A stretch of 7,609 bases of DNA from Eubacteriales bacterium (GTDB lineage: Bacteria; Bacillota; Clostridia; Acetivibrionales; STF1-152), in NCBI GenBank assembly GCA_028703215.1, contig JAQVNH010000044.1, positions 1-7,609 of the forward strand, read 5' to 3'. Numbering within the stretch: position 1 is the first letter of the stretch; the number at the start of each line of letters is the position of its first letter. The notes beneath the pieces were generated by a model. The model did no database searches and was not told the DNA's origin. It was given only the letters and a program-made list of their open reading frames with translations. Below, piece by piece: positions 1-6,190 of this stretch. Made by a program: the position numbers and the translations under genes.

Positions 1-450
1 TTTACCGTTTACTTTCATTGTGTAGTCTGTTTTATTGATAACGAGATTCGGGTAAACGATTTCCTGAAGCACTTCCTTGTTTTCATATCTTCTGAGCACG
101 GCTTTTATACGCGCAATCAATTCCTTTGTGTCAAAGGGTTTTACGATGTAATCGTCGGCGCCCAATTCGAGCCCGAGAACCTTGTCAAATGTTTCTCCCT
201 TTGCAGTGAGCATTATGATCGGGATATTGCTCAGCTTTCTGATTTCCCTGCATACAGTCCATCCGTCCTGCCCCGGAAGCATTATGTCAAGTAGCACCAA
301 ACTGGGGGCATACTCGGTAAATTCTCTTATAGCCTTCGCGCCGTCATTGACAGTTCTTACGCCATAGCCCTCTTTTTCAAGATATAATCTAATCAGCTCG
401 CAAATATTAATATCATCATCTATTACCAGGATCCCCGGTTTGGAAGACAT
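1..450 (-). CDS. OmpR-family response regulator, N-terminal 150 residues (truncated by window edge)
   Basis: This is a two-component response regulator. A partner histidine kinase would phosphorylate its receiver domain, and the DNA-binding domain would then control target promoters. The receiver domain spans about residues 6-120. It has the acidic pocket D11-D12-D13, the phospho-acceptor D55 in LVLLDIMLPG, the switch residue T82 in MLTAKGE and the conserved K104 in YIVKPFD. After a linker, YPNLVINK and the following residues match the opening strands of an OmpR/PhoB winged-helix domain, but the frame runs off position 1 with no stop. The ATG at 450 follows a purine-rich AAGGGG Shine-Dalgarno at about 7 bases. 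It lies 163 bases beyond the transglycosylase stop, so it probably has its own promoter. The kinase is presumably further left, outside the window. The family is certain, but the signal and targets cannot be told. Confidence 0.93.
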   Translation of the reverse strand, partial: MSSKPGILVIDDDINICELIRLYLEKEGYGVRTVNDGAKAIREFTEYAPSLVLLDIMLPGQDGWTVCREIRKLSNIPIIMLTAKGETFDKVLGLELGADDYIVKPFDTKELIARIKAVLRRYENKEVLQEIVYPNLVINKTDYTMKVNGK

Positions 451-505
451 GTTACCCCCCCTTGCAGCAAAACTGTTTTATACTTGCGCCAGACTTTTCA
501 TAATA

Positions 506-514
506 ATTTTAACA
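506..514 (-). promoter_or_regulatory. Candidate extended -10 promoter element for the response regulator
   Basis: On the minus strand the sequence reads TGTTAAAAT, a TGn extension followed by a hexamer matching TATAAT at five of six positions. It would place a start near 499 and leave a leader of about 50 bases before the ATG at 450. No good -35 box is visible at 17 bases upstream, which fits an extended -10 promoter but also fits chance in AT-rich DNA. Other TATAAA-like matches exist in the same gap, so the assignment is tentative. Confidence 0.33.
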
Positions 515-613
515 CAAACAATAGGCCTTTTATACTTTGGATGCACCCGCTCCGCGCAGCATGGCAATAATTAGATTTTATCGGCCGATCGTGAACTGCA
601 TATTAACAAAGGT

Positions 614-1201
614 TTAATAATTTTTATAATTTTTGTCGTATAGTTTGTGATATATTTTCGAATAATTCAATACTCTTTTTACGAAAATCCGTGTTTCGTT
701 ATAGGGAATATCGGCTGCTTGCGTATCTTCGTCTCTGATCAAATCATCTTCGATCCATTCTTTTACTTTGCCGCTTCCGGCATTGTATGCCGCCAGCGCA
801 AGTATAATATTGCCGTCAAATTCCGACATCAAAGAGTTATAATACCAGGAGCCAAATATGATGTTTGTCTCGGGTTCAAACAGATCACCAACCTCAAAAT
901 CCGATATGCCCAGCTTCCCGGCAGCCCAAAACGCAGTGGAGTCTGAAAGCTGCATCAGCCCCTTTGCGTCCCTTTCCGAAACTGCGTCCTTATCGAAGCC
1001 GCTCTCAGCCTTGATCAAAGCAAGCAACATATAAGGATCAATATCATATGCCCCGGCGTTTTCTTCAATGTATGAGTAATACTCTTTCGGGTAAGCTCTT
1101 CGAAGAAAAGTTGTGGCATCATCCATAAATATAACTATGACGATCAATGCAAGTATTACGACAAGCCATCTCTCAAAATTGCTTTTTGAAAATTTTCTCA
1201 T
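614..1201 (-). CDS. Membrane-anchored lytic transglycosylase, SLT domain
   Basis: This enzyme cleaves the MurNAc-GlcNAc bond of peptidoglycan, producing 1,6-anhydro ends, on the outer face of the membrane. At 195 residues it is a short, single-domain member. Residues 11-27 form one hydrophobic helix that serves as a signal anchor. The catalytic domain runs from about 40 to 190. The catalytic glutamate is E66 in ALIKAESGF, followed by the family motifs AKGLMQL (79-85) and LAAYNAGSGKV (136-146), and then a Tyr-rich C-terminal helix beginning IPYNETR. The ATG lies only 4 bases after the coaE stop, with AGGA inside the end of coaE, so translation is probably coupled to coaE and the gene belongs to the polA operon. 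It resembles the small Slt proteins next to coaE in clostridial genomes. No clear terminator follows it. The substrate preference and any role in sporulation or division are unknown. Confidence 0.93.
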   Translation of the reverse strand: MRKFSKSNFERWLVVILALIVIVIFMDDATTFLRRAYPKEYYSYIEENAGAYDIDPYMLLALIKAESGFDKDAVSERDAKGLMQLSDSTAFWAAGKLGISDFEVGDLFEPETNIIFGSWYYNSLMSEFDGNIILALAAYNAGSGKVKEWIEDDLIRDEDTQAADIPYNETRIFVKRVLNYSKIYHKLYDKNYKNY

Positions 1202-1205
1202 ATAT

Positions 1206-1805
1206 TTATCCTGTTTTTATCTGCATGAAAAGTCGCGCGACTCTTTGTTCCAGCTCTTCGAATGTTCCGTTGTTTTCGATCACCGTGTCCGCGATTTTAA
1301 TATATTCATCATCATCCGGCTGGGAATTGATCCTTTCGATGATCTCCTCTTTTGTCATATCGCTCTTTTCCATGACTCTTCTGATCCTGTTCCCGATATC
1401 GGAAATGACTGTCCAGACGACATCCGTAAGATCGAGAAATCCCTTTTTAATTGGCAGCGCAACATCGAGGACTACATATTCGTTCTTTTCGTTTGCTCGC
1501 ATTTTATTGATTTTATTGTTGATTTCCTCAGATATGTATTTATGAGTTATGCTGTTAAGCTTTTCTCTTTTATGATTATCGCCGAATACCAGACCCGCGA
1601 GTTTTCTCCTGTTTAATGCTCCGTTTGCATTCAAAACTTCTGTGCCGAACTCCCGCACGATCTCACTTAAAGCCGGGCTTCCCTTTCTGACGACCTTCCT
1701 TGCCACTACATCCGCATCTATTATCCTTGCTCCAAGGCGGTATATTATCCTTGCAACAGTGCTTTTACCGCTGCCGATCCCGCCGGTTATTCCGATAACT
1801 ATCAT
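1206..1805 (-). CDS. coaE: Dephospho-CoA kinase
   Basis: CoaE catalyses the last step of coenzyme A synthesis in the cytoplasm: ATP phosphorylates the 3'-hydroxyl of the ribose in dephospho-CoA. The protein has 199 residues, the usual length. The P-loop GGIGSGKST occupies residues 8-16, and the substrate-binding DAD is at 30-32. The C-terminal part shows the family patterns RVMEKSDMTKEE (lid region) and IADTVIENNG. The segment normally close to D-PLLxE reads DVALPIKKG (114-122), so the usual Pro and Glu are replaced, and the region after Q152 reads PDDDEY instead of a basic stretch. These look like lineage variation rather than decay, because the frame is intact and the P-loop is perfect. The ATG at 1805 has AAAGGAG 8 bases upstream. 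It lies 29 bases after polA and 4 bases before the transglycosylase, in one operon. Confidence 0.95.
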   Translation of the reverse strand: MIVIGITGGIGSGKSTVARIIYRLGARIIDADVVARKVVRKGSPALSEIVREFGTEVLNANGALNRRKLAGLVFGDNHKREKLNSITHKYISEEINNKINKMRANEKNEYVVLDVALPIKKGFLDLTDVVWTVISDIGNRIRRVMEKSDMTKEEIIERINSQPDDDEYIKIADTVIENNGTFEELEQRVARLFMQIKTG

Positions 1806-1834
1806 TGTGGGATCTCCTTTCTCGGCAATAATCT

Positions 1835-4552
1835 TTACTTTGTTTCATACCAGCTGTTGCCGGTCTTAATATCTACTGAAAGCGGAACCTTTAATTCAAT
1901 GGCTTTTTCCATACACTCTCTGACGATTTCGATGACCTCTTCTTTTTCGTCCACATGCGTTTCGACAATAAGCTCGTCATGCACCTGAAGAATAAGCCGA
2001 GATTTCATTTTTCCGTCTTTTAGCCTTTTATATACTTTGACCATGGCTATTTTGATTATATCCGCTGCAGTGCCTTGTATCGGGGTGTTCAAAGCAATCC
2101 TCTCCCCGAATGACCTGATGTTGAAATTGCCGGATTTTAATTCGGGTATGTATCTTATCCTGTTGAAAAGCGTTGCGACATATCCGTCTTTACCGCCTTT
2201 TTCAATGATATCGCGCATGTATTTGCGCACCCCGGGATATCTGTCAAGATAATCCTTTATATATTTTCCCGCCTCATTCCTGGAGATCCCAAGGTTCTGC
2301 GATAAGCTGTAATCTCCGATGCCGTATATAATCCCGAAATTGACTGCTTTTGCATTATTTCTCATAGCCGCGGTGACCTGATCCTGATTTATATTGAAAA
2401 TTTTTGCGGCAGTGGAAGTATGGATATCTTCGCCGTTTTTAAAGGCGCTTATCATGTTTTCATCCCCGGAGATGTGCGCCAGAATTCTGAGTTCGATTTG
2501 GGAATAATCGGCGTCAGTAAGAATAAAGCTCTCTTCTGACGGGACAAAGACCTTTCTGATTTTTCTTCCGATCTCCTCTTTTATCGGAATATTCTGGAGA
2601 TTCGGGTCCGTACTGCTTATTCTTCCCGTAATAACAATGGTTTGATTGAAGCTGGAATGGATCTTCCCCGTGCTTTGATCGACAACAGACAAAAGCCCGT
2701 CCACATAAGTGCTTTTTAGTTTCATAAGCTTGCGGTATTCAAGTATCCTGTCAACAATATCGTGGCTTTTTGAAAGGTGTTCGAGCACATCCGCGTCAGT
2801 AGAATAACCTGTCTTGGTCTTTTTGATCACAGGCAGGCGAAGCTTTTCAAAAAGAATTTCTCCGAGTTGTTTTGTCGAATTGATATTGAATCGTTCCCCT
2901 GCTGCAAAGTAAATGGTTTCAGCAAGACTGATGATTTTTTCTTCCAGCTCGGATGAAAGTTTCTTAAGAACTTCAGAATTTATTTTAAAGCCTCTGAACT
3001 CCATATCAGCCAGCACTTCTACCAGAGGCAATTCAATTTCATTATATAAATATTCCTGGTGATTTTCAGCCAGCAATTTCTCCATGACCGGTTTAATCCG
3101 GAATATTGCTTCGGCATAAGCACCGGCGGCAGATTCAAAATCGGAGGCTTCTGTTTCTTCTTCTCTGAGGGGAGCGCTGCCCGAGGCATTCACCCGGCCT
3201 ATGGGTTCTATGCTTTCATGCAGATAAGCGAGGGCAAGCTCGTTAATACCGTTATTTTGCTTTGAGGGGTCAAGGATGTACGATGCTATCATTGTATCGA
3301 ACGCAAGTCCCTCAAAGGGTATCCCCAGATTTTTCAATGTCACTATAAGTTTTTTCAGGTCGTGTCCGTATTTTTTTATATCCGGACTGCTGAGCAATTC
3401 ACCGAAAATATTTAAAAATCCTGTAAGGTTTATTTCTTCTTCAAATCTCACAAAAAAGCGCTTGTCAAAGCTGAAGCAAAGCGCTGTTCCGACAAATTCC
3501 CCATAGCCTTTTCCGGTATCGGAGAATATAGGATACAATGCAAATTCGCCGGTCTTCCTGATCTGCTCCGAAATTTGTTTTAAGACATCCCGGGTTTTTA
3601 TTATTACTGCTGTTTTTTTAACATAATCATCTTTATTTTCTTCTTCGAGACCCATTTTTATAATCAATTTTTCAAATTCCAAATCGCGAAATTTTTTCAA
3701 AAGCGCTTTTTTATTGAATTGCTCTCTTTTCAATTCTCCAATGCCGCAAATCTGAGACATGCCGCGTTCGATCTTTGCCAGTTTTCTGCTGAGAAACGCC
3801 ATTTCTCTTCCATCTTCAAGCTTCTTACGAAGTTTTATGTTTTCAATGTCCTCAAGATTTTCATAAATATTTTGGATCGTTCCGTATTTCCGAATGAGTT
3901 TTAATGCGGTTTTTTCTCCTACCCCTTTTACTCCGGGAATGCTGTCGGACTGATCCCCCATAAGCCCTTTTAAGTCAATGAGCTGGATAGGAGATATTCC
4001 GTATTCCTTTTCAAAAACATCTTTGTTGTATTCGATGCTGAATGGTTTGCCTGCTTTTGAAACAGTAAGCCTGATTCTTGTTCCGTCACTGGCAAGCTGC
4101 AATTCGTCACGATCGCCGGTGACTATGATCACTTCTATATTTTCCTTTTCGGCGCAATAGGAAACAGATCCGATTATGTCATCGGCTTCAAACCCTTCAA
4201 ATTCAAGTCTTTTTATGTTCATTGCATCAAGAACTTCCTTTATGACAGGAACCTGAACGGCAAGCTCTTCGGGCATGCCTTTCCGCTTACCTTTGTAATC
4301 TTTGTAATCGGCATGTCTGAAGGTTTTGCCTTTCATGTCAAAAGCAACGCAGATATAATCAGGGTCTTCGGCTTCAAGATGCATGTTCAGGATATTAACA
4401 AACCCGTATACGGCATTTGTATAAATCCCTCCCGAAGTTTTCAGAAGCATCCCGGAAGATGAACGCGACCCGTCTGCGCTCTTCATCTGAAGTCCGTAGA
4501 AAGCCCTGTTCAATATGCTGTTTCCGTCTATAAGCATTAATTTTTCGGACAT
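1835..4552 (-). CDS. polA: DNA polymerase I (5'-nuclease + degenerate 3'-5' exonuclease + polymerase)
   Basis: PolA fills gaps and removes RNA primers during lagging-strand synthesis and repair. It has 905 residues in three parts. The 5'-nuclease part (about 1-300) has D9, GFEADD (120-125), TGDRDE (145-150) and GDQSDSIPG (199-207). The 3'-5' exonuclease-like part (about 310-490) has lost its metal ligands: by alignment to E. coli the D355/E357 positions fall on Y340/I342, D424 on L402, and D501 on about A478, so proofreading is predicted to be absent. The polymerase part (about 500-905) is intact, with TGRISSTDPNLQNIP (642-656), motif A DYSQIELR with D682, motif B R731-K735-F739-Y743, and motif C QVHDE with D859. 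Phenylalanine at 739 predicts normal discrimination against dideoxynucleotides. Residues 22-40 look longer than usual between NRAFYG and TNAVYGF. The ATG has GGAG 5 bases upstream. It is the first gene of the operon with coaE and the transglycosylase. Confidence 0.98.
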   Translation of the reverse strand: MSEKLMLIDGNSILNRAFYGLQMKSADGSRSSSGMLLKTSGGIYTNAVYGFVNILNMHLEAEDPDYICVAFDMKGKTFRHADYKDYKGKRKGMPEELAVQVPVIKEVLDAMNIKRLEFEGFEADDIIGSVSYCAEKENIEVIIVTGDRDELQLASDGTRIRLTVSKAGKPFSIEYNKDVFEKEYGISPIQLIDLKGLMGDQSDSIPGVKGVGEKTALKLIRKYGTIQNIYENLEDIENIKLRKKLEDGREMAFLSRKLAKIERGMSQICGIGELKREQFNKKALLKKFRDLEFEKLIIKMGLEEENKDDYVKKTAVIIKTRDVLKQISEQIRKTGEFALYPIFSDTGKGYGEFVGTALCFSFDKRFFVRFEEEINLTGFLNIFGELLSSPDIKKYGHDLKKLIVTLKNLGIPFEGLAFDTMIASYILDPSKQNNGINELALAYLHESIEPIGRVNASGSAPLREEETEASDFESAAGAYAEAIFRIKPVMEKLLAENHQEYLYNEIELPLVEVLADMEFRGFKINSEVLKKLSSELEEKIISLAETIYFAAGERFNINSTKQLGEILFEKLRLPVIKKTKTGYSTDADVLEHLSKSHDIVDRILEYRKLMKLKSTYVDGLLSVVDQSTGKIHSSFNQTIVITGRISSTDPNLQNIPIKEEIGRKIRKVFVPSEESFILTDADYSQIELRILAHISGDENMISAFKNGEDIHTSTAAKIFNINQDQVTAAMRNNAKAVNFGIIYGIGDYSLSQNLGISRNEAGKYIKDYLDRYPGVRKYMRDIIEKGGKDGYVATLFNRIRYIPELKSGNFNIRSFGERIALNTPIQGTAADIIKIAMVKVYKRLKDGKMKSRLILQVHDELIVETHVDEKEEVIEIVRECMEKAIELKVPLSVDIKTGNSWYETK

Positions 4553-4586
4553 TTCATCTCCGCGGTCCTTTTAATCGGCAACTAAC

Positions 4587-4615
4587 ATTGTACACAAAAA
4601 AAAGGCAGCCGTAAA
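4587..4615 (-). promoter_or_regulatory. Candidate sigma-A-type promoter of the polA operon
   Basis: On the minus strand a -35 box TTTACG (4615-4610, four of six matches to TTGACA) is separated by exactly 17 bases from a -10 box TACAAT (4592-4587, five of six matches). The predicted start is near 4580, giving a leader of about 28 bases to the polA ATG at 4552. The -35 lies in the loop of the upstream operon's terminator hairpin and the spacer covers its T-tract. The spacing is ideal, but the call rests only on sequence. Confidence 0.5.
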
Positions 4616-4622
4616 TGCTGCC
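4596..4622 (-). terminator. Intrinsic terminator of the sigma/anti-sigma operon
   Basis: On the minus strand GGCAGC (4622-4617) pairs perfectly with GCTGCC (4609-4604) across a 7-base loop, followed at once by eight T residues (4603-4596). This is a standard rho-independent terminator, 51 bases beyond the anti-sigma stop codon. It separates that operon from polA. Confidence 0.85.
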
Positions 4623-4672
4623 GTTATCGTTGTTTTATTTTACATGAGTAAACCGGTCAATGGTTCGATATG

Positions 4673-5449
4673 TCAATCTTTGAACGTTATGTTTATGATA
4701 TAGTTGCTTTCAGTCTCTCCGGGAACCGATATTTCCTGGTAATCGATATTCGCCGACGGGTACTTGTCTTTCAAATATTGCATTATAATTCCGTAAGCAT
4801 CCTTAGGTACTGAGAAATCGCATCCCGCATATGACTGAGCCATATTGACTGATTCAGTGCATTCTTCTGCCGGATCTGTACGTATTGCGCCATATGCCTC
4901 CGCAAAAAGAGCAAAGTTATCCATCTGTTCTTCCGGGTTCTCAGTTAAGACCGTTATGACGGTATTTGCGCAAAAACGTGACGCAGCGAATCCGGTTGCG
5001 GCCAGGGTTTCTTCCGAGTATTTGATGGCATCTCCGGGAGGATCCGTATAGCAGGCATCGGTGAGCTGGCTCTCAGCTTTTAAGCCGGCTTGTCCGTTTG
5101 ATAAATCCACGCCGTTTTTGAATATCCCGCCGGCGATGAATATTATCAGCAACGCCGCGGCAGTTGCCGCAAAAACCTTGATCGCGGGTTTTCTGAAGAG
5201 ATCAGGTATCCATGCTTCCTTGCTCTGAGCGGCTTTTGCGAGTCTGATCTTTAAATCGGCGGAAAATGTTTCCGGCACTTCTTCTTCTCTCACTGCCCTT
5301 GCGGCATTAACAAGAGCAGCTGATTTTGTATACTCAAGATTGCAGGCCGGGCATTCCCTGATGTGCGTCTCAAACAGCTCCTTTTCCTCGAAACTCAGAA
5401 GGCCGTCTATATATAAATCGATTTTTTCTTTTATTTTACGACATTCCAC
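4673..5449 (-). CDS. Transmembrane zinc-binding anti-sigma factor
   Basis: This protein is predicted to hold the upstream-encoded ECF sigma factor inactive at the membrane until a signal releases it. From the preferred GTG start it has 258 residues. The cytoplasmic ZAS (zf-HC2) domain covers about 1-75, with a complete ligand set C3, H29, C33, C36 in the HxxxCxxC pattern (HIRECPAC). One membrane helix follows at about 89-109, then an outer domain of about 145 residues. That domain has two weak strand-helix-strand units, one starting NTVITV and one starting CDFSVPKDAY, which loosely recall the DUF4349-type outer domains of other anti-sigma proteins. It contains four cysteines (133, 160, 197, 210). 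I do not recognise a specific ligand or protease site. Start choice: an in-frame GTG at 5461 overlaps the AAAGGAG Shine-Dalgarno (5467-5461), whereas GTG at 5449 lies 11 bases after it and gives MECRKI, the usual opening of this family. The gene follows the sigma gene by about 40 bases. Confidence 0.88.
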   Translation of the reverse strand: MECRKIKEKIDLYIDGLLSFEEKELFETHIRECPACNLEYTKSAALVNAARAVREEEVPETFSADLKIRLAKAAQSKEAWIPDLFRKPAIKVFAATAAALLIIFIAGGIFKNGVDLSNGQAGLKAESQLTDACYTDPPGDAIKYSEETLAATGFAASRFCANTVITVLTENPEEQMDNFALFAEAYGAIRTDPAEECTESVNMAQSYAGCDFSVPKDAYGIIMQYLKDKYPSANIDYQEISVPGETESNYIINITFKD

Positions 5450-5460
5450 TTGACGAACCA

Positions 5461-5467
5461 CTCCTTT
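5461..5467 (-). promoter_or_regulatory. Shine-Dalgarno that decides the anti-sigma start
   Basis: AAAGGAG on the minus strand. Its last G is the first base of the upstream in-frame GTG at 5461, so that codon cannot use this site. The next in-frame GTG (5449) lies 11 bases downstream, slightly long but workable. No other in-frame start exists before the TAA at 5476-5474. Confidence 0.6.
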
Positions 5468-5473
5468 TGCTTC

Positions 5474-5496
5474 TTATGACTCACGCGCCGTCATAA
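5474..5496 (-). repeat. 7-bp inverted repeat over the sigma stop codon
   Basis: TTATGAC (5474-5480) and GTCATAA (5490-5496) are perfect reverse complements around a 9-base loop. The sigma gene's TGA stop (5493-5491) lies inside one arm, and the anti-sigma Shine-Dalgarno starts 6 bases beyond the other. There is no T-tract, so it is not a terminator. A hairpin here could influence translation of the anti-sigma gene, but the stem is AT-rich and may be incidental. Confidence 0.4.
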
Positions 5497-6069
5497 AAGT
5501 TCCTTGCCGTCTTCAATAATATCGCGCAGAGCTTTCCTTGCTCTGTTTATCCTTGATTTTACAGTACCTTCAGGCAACCTCAGGATCTTTGCGATCTCTT
5601 CATAGCTAAAGTTTTGCATATCCCTCATTATTATAATCAATCTGTGCTGTTCGGGCAGTTTCCTTATGCCTTCCCGAACCTTTCCGACCAGCTCGTTGTG
5701 TTCCGCAGTTTCATCGGGAGCAGGTCCGGGATCTTCGATCTGCATCCTAACAGGCCCTTCTCCGTAGTCGTTATCCTGATCTATGGAAACAGTGTGCTGT
5801 TTTTTATTTTTCCTTATCAAGTCAAGACAGACATTTTTTGTGATCCTGTAAATCCAGGTCGATAAGGAGGACTGCTCTCTGAATCCGGGCAGCGCTCTGA
5901 AAACCCTTATAAAAACCTCCTGTGAGGCATCATAGGCGTCTTCTCGATTTCCAAGCATCCTGAAAGCCATGTTGTAAACACTTTTTTGATGACTAAATAT
6001 CAGTTTTTCGAAAGCCTCTGTATTGCCGGCCTTAGCCAACTTTAAGAGGATCATTGGATCTTCGATCAA
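5491..6069 (-). CDS. ECF-type RNA polymerase sigma factor (sigma-70 family, SigW-like)
   Basis: This is an alternative sigma factor that directs core RNA polymerase to a dedicated promoter set. It has 192 residues and only the two domains of group 4 sigmas. Region 2 covers about 20-90, with NREDAYDASQEVFIRVFR and the -10-recognition stretch STWIYRITKNVCLDLIRK. Region 4 covers about 125-182, with the helix-turn-helix FSYEEIAKILRLPEGTVKSR. An acidic, proline-containing linker (about 91-123) joins them. The start is TTG at 6069, supported by a strong GGAGG exactly 6 bases upstream; an ATG at codon 6 has no such site. The paired zinc anti-sigma gene directly downstream supports control by sequestration. 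It resembles SigW-type extracytoplasmic-function sigmas, but one-to-one orthology cannot be shown. The regulon is unknown; adjacent wall genes make an envelope-stress signal a reasonable guess only. Confidence 0.95.
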   Translation of the reverse strand: MIEDPMILLKLAKAGNTEAFEKLIFSHQKSVYNMAFRMLGNREDAYDASQEVFIRVFRALPGFREQSSLSTWIYRITKNVCLDLIRKNKKQHTVSIDQDNDYGEGPVRMQIEDPGPAPDETAEHNELVGKVREGIRKLPEQHRLIIIMRDMQNFSYEEIAKILRLPEGTVKSRINRARKALRDIIEDGKELL

Positions 6070-6135
6070 AAAAGTCCTCCGATATTCTTATTCTTAACAC
6101 GTATACTCCTGCTATCCTGCTCTTCCGACATTAAT

Positions 6136-6167
6136 ATTATATCGATGCAAGGCAAATGGCAATTTCA
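6136..6167 (-). promoter_or_regulatory. Candidate promoter region of the sigma/anti-sigma operon
   Basis: A perfect TATAAT lies at 6141-6136 on the minus strand, with TTGCCA (five of six matches to TTGACA) at 6162-6157. The 15-base spacer is shorter than ideal; shifting to TAATAT restores 17 bases. Overlapping them, TGAAAT (6167-6162) followed after 17 bases by CGATA vaguely recalls the SigW-class pattern TGAAAC-N16/17-CGTA. Either the housekeeping sigma or the ECF sigma itself could act here. The leader to the TTG start would be about 60 bases. Confidence 0.4.
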
Positions 6168-6190
6168 AGCTAAAAAAATCTAAAGGCGGA

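Noticed and set aside
580..589. 10-bp perfect palindrome ATCGGCCGAT after the transglycosylase gene, considered as a terminator or operator
   Set aside because: There is no loop and no following T-tract, so it cannot be an intrinsic terminator. A 10-bp palindrome alone is too weak to call an operator.
1113..1616. 167-residue plus-strand open frame over the coaE/transglycosylase junction
   Set aside because: It lies antisense to two clearly conserved genes, its translation has no recognisable domain and no good ribosome site was seen. It is a reading-frame shadow.
6171..6190. T7 run just after the SEDS stop codon, considered as a terminator
   Set aside because: No GC-rich hairpin precedes it. 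Read-through from ftsW into the sigma operon remains possible.
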